A stretch of 64,000 bases of DNA, from contig NZ_JAPEIQ010000039.1 of the NCBI RefSeq assembly GCF_026041215.1, forward strand, positions 372,001 to 436,000, read 5' to 3'. This stretch comes from Hoyosella sp. YIM 151337 (GTDB taxonomy: Bacteria > Actinomycetota > Actinomycetes > Mycobacteriales > Mycobacteriaceae). The notes beneath the pieces were generated by a model. It did not search any database. It was not told where the DNA came from and worked only from the letters and a program-made list of their open reading frames with translations. Positions 35,811 to 45,129 of this stretch are shown in pieces (position 1 is the first letter of the stretch; the number at the start of each line of letters is the position of its first letter). A program made the translations under genes and the position numbers.

Positions 35811-36804
35811 TGAGCTGTACCTCCCGCTTGCGTCCCATTATCCCTTGCGGCCGGAACACGATCAGGACCGCAAGGAGGATGCCAACCAGCATGATCTGAA
35901 CTGCACCGACCTGCTGGGCAGTGATAGGAAGCACCGCATCGGGTCCTGAAGACAACTGGCGGAGCACATTGTCGGTGAACGAGAAAAGGAACCAGAAAAC
36001 CATTGCGCCGACAACTGGCCCGAATACGGTTGCGGCGCCGCCGAGGATCATCGCGGTCCACGCGAAGAACGTTTGCTGGGTCGAGAAGAAATCAGGGTTC
36101 AGCGCCTGAGTCATCGCGATAAAGATGCCGGCGAGGCCGCCGATGAAACCGCCAAGAACAAGTGCCTGCATCCGATAGAGGAAGACATTCTTGCCGAGTG
36201 CGCGCGCGGCATCCTCGTCTTCGCGCACCGCTTTCAGCGCGCGCCCCCACGGGCTATTCACCAGCATCCATACAACAAGGAGCAGGAGCGCGATCAGTAT
36301 CCAGCCGACCACCATGGCCCACAGTGTCGAGCCGAGGAACTTCACACCGAGAATCGTGTACTCGCGCCCCGGTGTGAACGGATTCATCGCCTGGAACGCG
36401 AAGTTCTGGCCCTGAATACCGCGCGTGCCGCGAGTGTACTGATCGGATGCCGTCGACCGAGCGGCGAGCCGGAGGATTTCCGACGCGGCGATCGTCACGA
36501 TCGCGAGGTAGTCAGCACGCAAACGCAATGTCGGGATACCGAGCAGCAGCGCAAGCACAACCGAGGCTGCCATCCCGACGAGCAGACCGAGCCACAGCGG
36601 CTGGTTGTAGATCACGACGGTGATTCCGACGCCGTAGGCGCTCACGAGCGCAAAACCGATCTGGCCGAAATTAAGCAGGCCGGTGTAGCCGAAGTGCACG
36701 TTGAGGCCGATCGCCAGCAGTGCGAAGAAAATTGCTTGCGGGCCTACGAATTGGGCGAATGCGTTGCTGAAAACGACGCCGAAATCAATTCCAAGGAAGG
36801 TCAT
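35803..36804 (-). CDS. livM: Branched-chain amino acid ABC transporter permease LivM
   Basis: The 333-residue polytopic permease carries LLAIGLNVHFGYTGLLNFGQIGFALVSAYG, the LivM hallmark, and the cytoplasmic coupling region NSPWGRALKAVREDEDAARALGKN. The end RPQGIMGRKRE is typical. It forms the translocation pore with LivH. ATG 36804 lies seven bases after the livH stop, on the same strand. Confidence 0.93.
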   Translation of the reverse strand: MTFLGIDFGVVFSNAFAQFVGPQAIFFALLAIGLNVHFGYTGLLNFGQIGFALVSAYGVGITVVIYNQPLWLGLLVGMAASVVLALLLGIPTLRLRADYLAIVTIAASEILRLAARSTASDQYTRGTRGIQGQNFAFQAMNPFTPGREYTILGVKFLGSTLWAMVVGWILIALLLLVVWMLVNSPWGRALKAVREDEDAARALGKNVFLYRMQALVLGGFIGGLAGIFIAMTQALNPDFFSTQQTFFAWTAMILGGAATVFGPVVGAMVFWFLFSFTDNVLRQLSSGPDAVLPITAQQVGAVQIMLVGILLAVLIVFRPQGIMGRKREVQLNV

Positions 36805-36811
36805 GTCAGCG

Positions 36812-38149
36812 TCACCCGATCCGTGCCCGGGAACCGAGGAGCCCCTGGGGCCGCAGAACCAGAACGAGGATGAGCACCAGCAAACCTCCCGTGTATTTCA
36901 GGTCTGGGTTGATCACCAATGTGGACCACTGGACCAAGAGCCCGATGAGGACACAGCCGAGCAGTGCGCCGTAAGCTGTGCCCAGGCCACCGAGAATGAT
37001 GCCCGCGAACATCAAAAGCAGCAGTTTGAAACCCATTTCGAACTGCACGGTGCCATTGAGTTCAGACAGCCCGAACAACACTCCGCCCAGCGCTGCGAGA
37101 CCGCCACCGAGCGCCCAGACGAACATGACGACCCGTTCCACGTTGATTCCTGATGCGGCGGCGAGATCGCGATTGTCCGACACCGCGCGCATCGCTTTGC
37201 CGATCTTCGTGAACTTGAACATGAGCGCTACCGCGATCAGAACTGCCAAGCTGATCAGCATCGTTGCCAGGTTTACCGGGGTGATCGAAATGGGGCCGTA
37301 GTTTTGCTGCCGCTGACTCTGGAACGTCGCGAATGCTTGCGAGCGATCACTGAAGAACAGCAGGAGCGCGGCACGCAGCGCGAGCGCGAGACCGATCGAT
37401 ACCACCAACTGGGCGACGAGGCTGGCGCCGCGACTGCGCAGCGGCCGCCACACGATCGCGTTGTTAAGCACGCCGACGATGACACCGACGATGATGGCGA
37501 TACCCGTGGCGGGAATAAGATGCATTCCAAGCTTAACGTTCACCACCCACGCCGCGACCGCACCGATCGTCACGAGTTCGCCGTGCGCGAAGTTGGTAAG
37601 GCCGGTCGTCCCGAAGATCAGGCTCAGGCCGACTGCGGTGATCGCGATGACCAGCCCGAACCGCAGGCCCTCTACGGTGAGCCGCAAGAACCTGTCGGCG
37701 AACGTGGTTTCGAGGCCGGTGCGTGGATCGCCAAACGAATAGATGACCGAGGCGACCCGGTCCGCCCGCACCGTTGCGGACCGCTCAGTTTGCTGGACCG
37801 AAACATCAGCGGGCAGGGTCTCGGCATCGAGCGCAACTGTGTACGCACCTGGTGGTACGCGCATCGACCAGCGCCCGCGCTCGTCCGAAATAGCTTCCGC
37901 AACACGGTCGCCGTCGCTGTCGATGGCGTCGAGCCGGACGGCGGAGAGCGGATCGCCGGCGTTGATCAAGGTGCCCTGGATGGTGCCCAGCGGACCGTCT
38001 TCATCGCTGTCCTGCGCAAACGCGGCGCCTGCCGTTCCGACGGCGATCAGCGTGATGAGCAGGCCCGCTATGAGGGCGTGCAGTGAAGCCGCTCCCGCTC
38101 GGCGCGAGCGCGGCGCTCGCGGAGCCCGCGGGACTCTGGTGTGCGTCAC
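36812..38149 (-). CDS. livH: Branched-chain amino acid ABC transporter permease LivH with an extra secreted N-terminal domain
   Basis: The last 290 or so residues are an ordinary LivH permease (GLSLIFGTTGLTNFAHGELVTIGA, then MRAVSDNRDLAAASGIN). Ahead of it are a signal-peptide-like helix ending AFA at about residue 45 and a beta-rich domain of about 100 residues (GTIQGTLINAGDPLSAVRLD, RGRWSMRVPPGAYTVAL) that resembles carboxypeptidase regulatory-like or Cna-B folds. Total length is 445, against about 290-300 for the family. GTG 38149 has GGAGGAACG upstream. The extra domain would lie outside the membrane, perhaps to contact the binding protein or envelope. Confidence 0.9.
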   Translation of the reverse strand: MTHTRVPRAPRAPRSRRAGAASLHALIAGLLITLIAVGTAGAAFAQDSDEDGPLGTIQGTLINAGDPLSAVRLDAIDSDGDRVAEAISDERGRWSMRVPPGAYTVALDAETLPADVSVQQTERSATVRADRVASVIYSFGDPRTGLETTFADRFLRLTVEGLRFGLVIAITAVGLSLIFGTTGLTNFAHGELVTIGAVAAWVVNVKLGMHLIPATGIAIIVGVIVGVLNNAIVWRPLRSRGASLVAQLVVSIGLALALRAALLLFFSDRSQAFATFQSQRQQNYGPISITPVNLATMLISLAVLIAVALMFKFTKIGKAMRAVSDNRDLAAASGINVERVVMFVWALGGGLAALGGVLFGLSELNGTVQFEMGFKLLLLMFAGIILGGLGTAYGALLGCVLIGLLVQWSTLVINPDLKYTGGLLVLILVLVLRPQGLLGSRARIG

Positions 38150-38277
38150 TACGTTCCTCCTCTTGGCAAGGCTTGCCGAAGTGGCCGCGGCCCGCGAGCG
38201 GCGCTGGTATCAGCGATGTGGATTGTCCGAATCATATTGTCAGTCCGGCGACAGTAACGGGGGATCGTTTCCTTTCG

Positions 38278-38291
38278 ACACACCGGTGTGT
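38278..38291. promoter_or_regulatory. Perfect 14-bp palindrome between livH and polA
   Basis: ACACACCGGTGTGT is a perfect palindrome in the 197-base divergent gap. Its size and symmetry suit a dimeric repressor. It is 56 bases from the polA start and 129 from the livH start. No regulator gene is adjacent. The rest of this gap has no assigned element; TACACT at 38333-38338 is a possible polA -10 without a well-spaced -35. Confidence 0.35.
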
Positions 38292-38346
38292 TGCCAGGGC
38301 GTTACGCGTGGCTAGTTGTCAGGGTGCTTCCCTACACTGACCTGTT

Positions 38347-41124
38347 GTGAGCCCTTCGTCAGTAACTCCGCCCGTTGTTCCGCAGACCGCCGCCGCTGGG
38401 CGTGCCGCCGAGAGACCAAGCACACCGGCCGTCCCTGTAAAGCTGCTTCTGCTTGACGGTCATTCACTCGCATACCGAGCGTTCTTCGCCCTGCCTGCGG
38501 AGAACTTCCGCACATCCAGCGGGCAAACAACAAATGCGGTGTACGGGTTCACGTCAATGCTCATCAATCTGCTGCGTGACGAGCAGCCAACCCATATCGC
38601 GGTGGCGTTCGATGTCTCCCGCCAGACTTTCCGGGCGGAAGCGTTTCCGGAGTACAAGGCGAACCGCAGCAAGACGCCGGATGAGTTCCGGGGCCAGGTA
38701 GAACTGACGAAGGACGTGCTGGCCGCCCTCGGTATCCCGGTGCTCGCGGAGCCCGGCTACGAGGCAGATGACATCATCGCGACGCTCACCACGCAGGCGA
38801 TCGGGCTGGGCTATCAGGTGCTGATCTGCACCGGTGACAGAGACTCGCTCCAGCTGGTGTGTGATGACGTGACGGTCCTCTACCCGCGCCGGGGCGTTTC
38901 CGATCTGACGCGCTTCACGCCAGAAGCGGTCGAAGCGAAATACGGTCTCTCGCCCCAGCAGTACCCGGACTTCGCGGCGCTGCGCGGTGACCCGAGCGAC
39001 AATCTCCCCGGTATCCCTGGAGTGGGTGAGAAGACCGCGGCGAAATGGATCCGGGAGTACGGCTCACTGGATTCGCTGGTTGAGAAGGTGGATTCGGTAC
39101 GCGGCAAGGTCGGGGAGGCGCTGCGCGCGAACCTCTCATCGGTGCTCATGAATCGCCAGCTCACCGAGATGGTCCGTGACGTCGCGCTGCCGCTTGCGCC
39201 GGACCAGTTGGAAATCGGTGTCTGGGATCGTGAACAAATCCACAAGTTGTTCGACGACCTAGAGTTCCGCGTGTTGCGCGACCGCCTCTTCGAAACTCTG
39301 GCGTCCCCGGAACCCGAGGCGGAGGAGGGCTTCGAGGTGCGCGGCGGCGTCCTCGAGCCGGGCCAGGTGGCTGACTGGCTAGCTGCACACGCGACGAAGG
39401 AGGCCCGCCACGGACTATCCGTCGCGGGGGTTCGGCGGGTCCACGGCTCGGATGCCACGGGGGTGGCGATCGCCGCTGCTGACGGTGAGGGTGCCTACCT
39501 TCTCCCAGAGTCTCTGACTCCCGCTGACGATGCGGCGCTTACGGAGTGGCTCAGCGACCCGGACGTCCCCAAGGCTGTTCATGACGTCAAGTGGGCTATT
39601 CACGCACTGCGTGGCCGCGGGTGGAAGCTTGCTGGGGTGACGAGCGATACCGCCCTCGCGGCTTACCTCGTCCGTCCAGGTCAGCGCAGCTTCAATCTCG
39701 ACGACCTGTCGCTGCGTTATCTGAGCCGCGAACTCCGCGTGGAAGACGGTGGGGAGGGACAGCTATCACTGCTCGAGGATGAAGCTGACAGTCAGCGGGC
39801 CCAGGCGGAAGGTGAAATCTTGCGGGCGCGCGCAGTCGTCGATCTTGCGGCAGCGCTGGATGGGGAGCTCGAGGCGATCGAGTCAGGAAGCCTGCTTACC
39901 GATATGGAGCTCCCGCTCGCCTTCGTGCTCGCCGACCTCGAAGCCGCAGGCATCGCTGTCGACCTGGAAATGCTTCGCGATCTGCAGCGCCAGTTCGCGA
40001 GCCAGGTGAACGACGCGGCTGAATCGGCCTACGGTGTGATAGGCAAGCACATCAACTTGGGCTCCCCGAAGCAGCTTCAGGTGGTGCTGTTCGACGAACT
40101 CGAGATGCCGAAGACTAAACGCACTAAGACCGGTTACACAACGGACGCGGAGGCACTCGCGGCGCTGTTCGAGAAAACGCAGCATCCCTTTCTCGAGCAC
40201 CTGCTCGCGCATCGTGACGCCACCAGGCTGAAAACCACCGTCGAAGGATTGCTGAAAACTGTGGCTGACGATAGCCGCATCCACACGACCTTCAACCAGA
40301 CAATCGCTGCTACTGGCAGGTTGTCGTCAACCGAACCCAACTTGCAGAACATCCCGATCCGCACCGAAGCCGGCCGGCAAATCCGTCAGGCTTTTGTCGT
40401 GGGCAAAGCAGGCGACGGCACCCCCTACGACCTGCTGTTCACCGCAGACTACAGCCAAATCGAGATGCGAATCATGGCGCACCTCTCCGGTGATGCGGGT
40501 CTGATCGAGGCATTCAACACCGGGGAGGATCTGCATAGCTTCGTCGGCGCTCGGGCGTTCGGCGTGCCCATCGACGAGGTGACGGCGGACATGCGCCGCC
40601 GGGTCAAGGCCATGTCGTACGGCCTCGCCTATGGACTCTCGACCTACGGGCTTGCGCAGCAGCTCAAGATTTCCACCGAAGAGGCGCGGGAACAGATGGA
40701 CGCGTACTTCGCCCGATTCGGTGCGGTGCGCGATTACCTCCATGCGGTCGTCGAGCAGGCGCGTAAGGACGGTTACACGTCGACCCTCTTCGGGCGCCGC
40801 CGGTACTTGCCGGATTTGACGAGCGATAATCGGCAGCGTCGTGAAGTTGCCGAGCGCGCCGCGCTGAATGCTCCGATTCAGGGCTCAGCCGCCGACATCA
40901 TCAAGGTCGCGATGCTGCGTGTGCACAGCGCGCTTGAGAAGGAAGGCTTGCGCTCGCGGATGTTGCTGCAGGTTCACGATGAACTTGTGCTCGAGGTTGC
41001 CGAGTCAGAGACCCGGCAGGTGGAGGACCTCGTGCGACGCGAAATGGCGGGCGCGTACTCGCTATCAGTACCGCTCGAAGTCTCGGTGGGCCATGGCAAC
41101 TCGTGGGAAAGCGCAGGGCACTGA
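38347..41124 (+). CDS. polA: DNA polymerase I
   Basis: The 925-residue enzyme has an N-terminal 5'-3' exonuclease (LLLDGHSLAYRAFFAL, AFDVSRQTFRAE, GYEADDIIATL, GDPSDNLPGIPGVGEKTA), a middle 3'-5' exonuclease-like region without the full acidic set, and the polymerase. Motif A is DYSQIEMRIMAHLSGD, motif B RRRVKAMSYGLAYG and motif C VHDELVLEV. Motif B has Tyr where the E. coli enzyme has Phe762. It fills gaps in repair and Okazaki processing. GTG 38347 is the probable start; an overlap of 2 bases separates its stop from the next ATG. Confidence 0.96.
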   Translation: MSPSSVTPPVVPQTAAAGRAAERPSTPAVPVKLLLLDGHSLAYRAFFALPAENFRTSSGQTTNAVYGFTSMLINLLRDEQPTHIAVAFDVSRQTFRAEAFPEYKANRSKTPDEFRGQVELTKDVLAALGIPVLAEPGYEADDIIATLTTQAIGLGYQVLICTGDRDSLQLVCDDVTVLYPRRGVSDLTRFTPEAVEAKYGLSPQQYPDFAALRGDPSDNLPGIPGVGEKTAAKWIREYGSLDSLVEKVDSVRGKVGEALRANLSSVLMNRQLTEMVRDVALPLAPDQLEIGVWDREQIHKLFDDLEFRVLRDRLFETLASPEPEAEEGFEVRGGVLEPGQVADWLAAHATKEARHGLSVAGVRRVHGSDATGVAIAAADGEGAYLLPESLTPADDAALTEWLSDPDVPKAVHDVKWAIHALRGRGWKLAGVTSDTALAAYLVRPGQRSFNLDDLSLRYLSRELRVEDGGEGQLSLLEDEADSQRAQAEGEILRARAVVDLAAALDGELEAIESGSLLTDMELPLAFVLADLEAAGIAVDLEMLRDLQRQFASQVNDAAESAYGVIGKHINLGSPKQLQVVLFDELEMPKTKRTKTGYTTDAEALAALFEKTQHPFLEHLLAHRDATRLKTTVEGLLKTVADDSRIHTTFNQTIAATGRLSSTEPNLQNIPIRTEAGRQIRQAFVVGKAGDGTPYDLLFTADYSQIEMRIMAHLSGDAGLIEAFNTGEDLHSFVGARAFGVPIDEVTADMRRRVKAMSYGLAYGLSTYGLAQQLKISTEEAREQMDAYFARFGAVRDYLHAVVEQARKDGYTSTLFGRRRYLPDLTSDNRQRREVAERAALNAPIQGSAADIIKVAMLRVHSALEKEGLRSRMLLQVHDELVLEVAESETRQVEDLVRREMAGAYSLSVPLEVSVGHGNSWESAGH

Positions 41125-41126
41125 TC

Positions 41127-42245
41127 ATGAGCAACTCGTATGACGCAGCAATTATCGGTGGTGGCATGGCTGGTGCCTCCGTGGCCTATGAACTCGCACG
41201 CGAGTCGTCAGTTGTGCTGCTCGAATCGGAGCCGATGCTCGCCACTCATTCCACGGGACGATCCGCGGCGACGTATCTGCCAAGCTACGGCGGCCCGAGC
41301 GTGCGTGCGCTCACCGTGGCGAGCCGCCCGCTGTTTGGCTCTATCTCGGACCAGTGGGGTGATGTGCACCCGCTTACTCCACGTCCGGTTCTCTGGGTCG
41401 CCGTCGACGAGGAAACTGACACCGCTTTGACGGGCATGATCGACGCACGCAGCGGCGGACCTGGAGAACTCGAGACCTTAACGGCAGAAGAAACGCTCCA
41501 ACTCTGCCCGGTAATGAATCCGGATGTGACGCGGCGTTCGGCCCTGGACAGCGAAGCACAAGATATAGACGTGCTCGGTATGCACCAGGCGTATGTACGC
41601 GGCCTCAAGGCGCGGGGCGGAACAATACGCACCAGCGCGGCGGTCCGCTCACTGCAGCGCAACGGCAGCGGTTGGACTGTCGAGCTTCCCGGCGGCACGG
41701 TACACGCGGATCTGATAGTTGATGCGGCGGGCGCATGGGCTGACCTGATCGCCGCTCAAGCTGGCGTTCCGCCCCTGGGCCTCGTGCCCAAGCGGCGCAC
41801 CCTGTTCATGTCTCCCGCACCGGGCAAGCTGACCGCTGACGGGCCGACTGTCGGTGACCCGGCAGAGCGCTGGTACTTCAAACCGGAAGGCGACGGTGTT
41901 CTTGCCTCACCCGCGGACGCGGACCCAGTTAATCCAGGTGACGCGAAGCCGTCCGAACTGGGGATCGCGCGCGCGATGGAAGAGATCAACAAGGCGACCA
42001 CGCTGGGACTGCGGACTGTGCGCCGCTCGTGGGGCGGGCTGAGGACCTTCGCTGCCGACGGTGAACCGGTTGCTGGCCTGGTCTCCGACGTTCCCGGGTT
42101 CGGCTTTCTCGCCGGTCAAGGAGGCTACGGTATCCAAATGGCGCCTGCCCTCGCGGTCGCGGCGGCAGCGCTGCTTACAGGCCGCGACATGCCCGCCGAC
42201 ATCCCTGTGCGGCCGGAAGCTCTCTCGCCGGAGCGGTTCCGCTAA
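41127..42245 (+). CDS. FAD-dependent oxidoreductase, D-amino acid oxidase (DAO) family
   Basis: The 372-residue protein has the dinucleotide motif IIGGGMAGASVAYELAR, then STGRSAATYLPSYGG, where the family contacts FAD, and a C-terminal GFLAGQGGYGIQMAPA segment. Similar proteins oxidise D-amino acids or glycine-type secondary amines. The substrate is not clear. ATG 41127 lies two bases after the polA stop, so the gene may be read with polA. It converges on the AraC-type regulator gene with 4 bases between stops. Confidence 0.87.
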   Translation: MSNSYDAAIIGGGMAGASVAYELARESSVVLLESEPMLATHSTGRSAATYLPSYGGPSVRALTVASRPLFGSISDQWGDVHPLTPRPVLWVAVDEETDTALTGMIDARSGGPGELETLTAEETLQLCPVMNPDVTRRSALDSEAQDIDVLGMHQAYVRGLKARGGTIRTSAAVRSLQRNGSGWTVELPGGTVHADLIVDAAGAWADLIAAQAGVPPLGLVPKRRTLFMSPAPGKLTADGPTVGDPAERWYFKPEGDGVLASPADADPVNPGDAKPSELGIARAMEEINKATTLGLRTVRRSWGGLRTFAADGEPVAGLVSDVPGFGFLAGQGGYGIQMAPALAVAAAALLTGRDMPADIPVRPEALSPERFR

Positions 42246-42249
42246 GGTT

Positions 42250-43233
42250 TCACACGCGGGTAAACGCGCGCCGATACTCCTTGGGTGAGGTGAGTCGCAG
42301 CCGCTGAAAGTGGATGCGCATCGCTGCTGCGTTGCGGAAGCCAACCTTGTCCGCGATTGACTCGATCGTCAAGTCCGTCGACTCGAGCAGACGCTGAGCT
42401 TCGAGCACACGCTGGTCGTTGAGCCACCGTGCCGGTGTGGAGCCGGTTTCTTCCAGAAACCGTCGCGCGAACGTGCGTGGTGACATACCGGCACGTGCCG
42501 CGAGCGCGGAAACCGAATGGTCGTCGCGCATATGCTCCGAAATCCAGTCGAGCAGCGGAGCAAGAGACGAGCCGCTGGAGTTCGGGAGCGGACGATTCAC
42601 AAACTGTGCCTGCCCGCCCTCTCGATGGGGTGGTACCACCATGCGCCGAGCAATCCCGTTCGCCACCGCAGGGCCCTGGAATTTACGCACAAGGTGCAGA
42701 CACAAGTCGATGCTCGCGGCGGTGCCCGCGCTCGTGTATATCGGGTGATCGTCGACGTACAACACACTCGGGTCGACCAGTGCCGCCGCGAACCGGTGTG
42801 CAAGGCGCCGAGCGTGCAGCCAGTGGGTTGTGCACCGGCGGCCGTCGAGCAGTCCCGCGGCGCCCAGCAGAAACGCGCCAGTGCACAGGGACGCCACTGC
42901 GGCGCCGCGAAGCGTTGCCGCTCGCAGCGCCTCGAGCGCTGGCTGCAACCCGGCGGCATCTGCGGCGAGTGCCGTTGATTCGCCAGGCGCGTTCACAGCG
43001 TCACCACCGGCACTGACAATGATGAGGTCAGCGGTGGCGAACTTGTCGAGCGCGTGCGGTATCTGCATCGGGTAATGGCGTGTGCGCACTGGACCCGGGG
43101 CTGCCGCCACGAGTGAGAAATCGTAGGTGGGCAGCCCGTCATCGGCTCGGTCGACACCGAAAACCTCACACGCCACACCAAGTTCGAAAGTCTCCGCGCA
43201 GGGTGGGACTAGCACGGCCACTTTATTAATCAT
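42250..43233 (-). CDS. AraC-family regulator with DJ-1/PfpI (GATase1-like) domain
   Basis: The 327-residue protein has an N-terminal DJ-1/PfpI-type domain (KVAVLVPPCAETFELGVACEVF, cysteine elbow SLCTGAFLL) and a C-terminal AraC double helix-turn-helix (ARAGMSPRTFARRFLEETG, then ADKVGFRNAAAMRIHFQRL). This is the FtrA/GlxA-like architecture that senses small metabolites. ATG 43233 was chosen because the DJ-1 domain begins at once; the frame is open to 43290. The neighbouring FAD oxidoreductase, convergent with it, is a possible target. Confidence 0.9.
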   Translation of the reverse strand: MINKVAVLVPPCAETFELGVACEVFGVDRADDGLPTYDFSLVAAAPGPVRTRHYPMQIPHALDKFATADLIIVSAGGDAVNAPGESTALAADAAGLQPALEALRAATLRGAAVASLCTGAFLLGAAGLLDGRRCTTHWLHARRLAHRFAAALVDPSVLYVDDHPIYTSAGTAASIDLCLHLVRKFQGPAVANGIARRMVVPPHREGGQAQFVNRPLPNSSGSSLAPLLDWISEHMRDDHSVSALAARAGMSPRTFARRFLEETGSTPARWLNDQRVLEAQRLLESTDLTIESIADKVGFRNAAAMRIHFQRLRLTSPKEYRRAFTRV

Positions 43234-43325
43234 CCGTTCAGTGTGACCGGCGGCTGGCGGAAAATCGACTGTAATTGGCGTTGCTGCCACTGTCAGGGGG
43301 AAGCAAAAGGGATCACAGTAGAAGC

Positions 43326-43484
43326 ATGATCATCCTGATCGCTTTCGTGGTCCTGCTGGTCGCGCTTGACGTGCTGGTGCTGCTCGGGCGAGCGCACGAC
43401 AGCCACCTCGAAAAGTCCCCGCACGGCAGCCTGCAATGGTGGGACACTGAGTCACCGCGGGGGACTGCGGCACACATACACTGA
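43326..43484 (+). CDS. Small single-pass membrane protein
   Basis: The 52-residue product begins MIILIAFVVLLVALDVLVLL, a single transmembrane helix, followed by a hydrophilic tail (RAHDSHLEKSPHGSLQWWDTESPRG). Hydrophobic helix plus codon use suggest a real short gene, but no strong ribosome binding site precedes ATG 43326. It is divergent from the AraC-type gene and ends two bases before the stop of the convergent 2H phosphoesterase gene. Function unknown. Confidence 0.55.
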   Translation: MIILIAFVVLLVALDVLVLLGRAHDSHLEKSPHGSLQWWDTESPRGTAAHIH

Positions 43485-43486
43485 CA

Positions 43487-44002
43487 TTACTCGTGGGCGA
43501 TGATCGTTTCCGTTCGATGCGTGCCATCCCATCGGCGAGCGCCGACAAACGTGCCAGTGAGATCCTTGCGCGTCGCCACCAGTGGCAGCGCAGCGCTCAC
43601 CTGTTGCGGCGTCATCTTCCGTGCCAGAGTGACGTGTGGCGTCCATTGACCGGGCGCCATGTGGCCAGGACGCCCGGGGCACTCCCGCAGCAGCGCGTAG
43701 ACGCTCTCGTGCTTGGTCAACAGTGACGCGGACGTTGTGACGGCCCGCGCGAGCACCATGCGCCGGTCACCGAAAACAAGCAGGCCGCCGATCCTGGCAG
43801 CAAGAGGAAACTCGCCGAGTGCGCGCGGGATGTGTCTCTCGATTCGGGGATAAATTTCGTGTGCCACCCCGATCGTCACGTGCGGCCGCGCATGCAGCGG
43901 CTGACACGGCAGGCCAGCGTCGTGGAGAGCGCGCCACTGCGACCGGATCGAGTCTTCAAGCTCCTCGTTGAGGAGCAGTTCGACAGACTGCACCATTTCC
44001 AT
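43487..44002 (-). CDS. 2'-5' RNA ligase / 2H phosphoesterase family protein
   Basis: The 171-residue protein has the two HxT motifs of the 2H superfamily: RPHVTIGVA near residue 40 and TPHVTLARK near residue 125. The family includes RNA 2',3'-cyclic phosphodiesterases and 2'-5' RNA ligases. Substrate here is unknown. ATG 44002 is preferred; the frame continues upstream to 44188 over the divergent dehydrogenase gene, which is a shadow. Only about 35 bases separate it from that gene's start. Confidence 0.8.
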   Translation of the reverse strand: MEMVQSVELLLNEELEDSIRSQWRALHDAGLPCQPLHARPHVTIGVAHEIYPRIERHIPRALGEFPLAARIGGLLVFGDRRMVLARAVTTSASLLTKHESVYALLRECPGRPGHMAPGQWTPHVTLARKMTPQQVSAALPLVATRKDLTGTFVGARRWDGTHRTETIIAHE

Positions 44003-44037
44003 ATTGTGCGGCACCGGGCCGCGGCCGATCTCAGCCG

Positions 44038-45129
44038 ATGCGCGATGATGAGGAGATGGTGGACCTGCCGCTAGGTGTTCTGGAGGGCGACGGCATCGGT
44101 CGCGAAATCGTTCCAGCGACAGTTCGCGTCGTTGACGAGGCAATGCGGGCAGTCGGAGCGGGCGCGATTGCGTGGCAACCGCTGCCATTCGGCGCAGCGG
44201 CGATCACCACACACGGAAATCCGTTCCCCGAAGTAACTGACGAAGCGCTTGCGTCTCTGCCGGGCTGGCTGCTTGGACCGCACGACAACGCGTCCTACCC
44301 TGCCGAGTTTCGCGCTGAGACCGCGCCTGGCGGGCGAATCCGGAAGCGCTACGGACTGTACGCAAACATTCGGCCCGCTGCCGCTCTGCCAGGTGTGCGC
44401 GCTGTGCGTCCGGATCTGGACGTTGTGATCGTTCGGGAAAACACCGAGGGCTTCTACGCTGACCGCAACATGGTCACGGGATCGGGCGAATTCATGCCCA
44501 CCCCAGACGTCGCTTTGGCGGTCGCCGTGGTCACGCGGCCCGCCTGCGCACGCATCGCCCGCACCGCGTTTCAGCTTGCGCGTCAGCGCCGCCGCCGGGT
44601 CACCGTCGTGCACAAATCGAACGTGCTCGCGCTCACCACCGGGCTTTTTCTCGAAACTTGCCGCGCCACCGCACGTGACTTCCCGGATGTGGCGATTGAC
44701 GATGAGCACGTCGACGCGATGGCTGCCCACCTGGTGCGCGGCGGTGATTACGACGTGATCGTCACCGAAAACATGTTCGGCGATATTCTGTCAGATCTGG
44801 CGGGGGAGTTGGCGGGTTCACTAGGTATGGCCGCCTCGCTGAACGCATCAGAAAACCAGGCGATGGCCCAGGCCGCGCACGGCGCGGCACCCGATATCGC
44901 TGGGAAGAACCGCGCGAATCCGACGGCGATGTTCCTCTCTGCGGCGATGCTGCTGGATTGGCTTGGTGATCGGGAGAAAGCCCGCGAGTTGCGGCGCGCC
45001 GCGCAGCGCATTCGCCGCGCGGTCGCGGCCACAACCACGGCTGGAATCGCCACCGCAGATCTCGGCGGCCTTGCCTCGACGAGCGAATTCACCGAGAACG
45101 TGCTGGCACGGGTGGTGCGCTGGAGTTAG
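44038..45129 (+). CDS. Isocitrate/isopropylmalate dehydrogenase family protein
   Basis: The 363-residue protein is a beta-decarboxylating dehydrogenase. GVLEGDGIGREIVPAT starts the fold; RKRYGLYANIRP and VRENTEGFYADRN form the substrate site; VHKSNVLALTTGLF carries the catalytic Lys; and IVTENMFGDILSDLAGELAGSLG holds the metal aspartates. The RENTEGFY form is nearer to isocitrate, homoisocitrate or tartrate dehydrogenases than to LeuB. Exact substrate is not decidable from motifs. Start is uncertain: ATG 44038 has no clear ribosome binding site, and ATG 44056 and GTG 44059 also lie near AGGAG at 44051. Confidence 0.85.
   Translation: MRDDEEMVDLPLGVLEGDGIGREIVPATVRVVDEAMRAVGAGAIAWQPLPFGAAAITTHGNPFPEVTDEALASLPGWLLGPHDNASYPAEFRAETAPGGRIRKRYGLYANIRPAAALPGVRAVRPDLDVVIVRENTEGFYADRNMVTGSGEFMPTPDVALAVAVVTRPACARIARTAFQLARQRRRRVTVVHKSNVLALTTGLFLETCRATARDFPDVAIDDEHVDAMAAHLVRGGDYDVIVTENMFGDILSDLAGELAGSLGMAASLNASENQAMAQAAHGAAPDIAGKNRANPTAMFLSAAMLLDWLGDREKARELRRAAQRIRRAVAATTTAGIATADLGGLASTSEFTENVLARVVRWS

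Noticed and set aside
36073-36873. 266-codon plus-strand frame opposite livM
   Set aside because: Charged, Arg/Glu/His-rich translation opposite a membrane protein, a classic mirror of hydrophobic codons.
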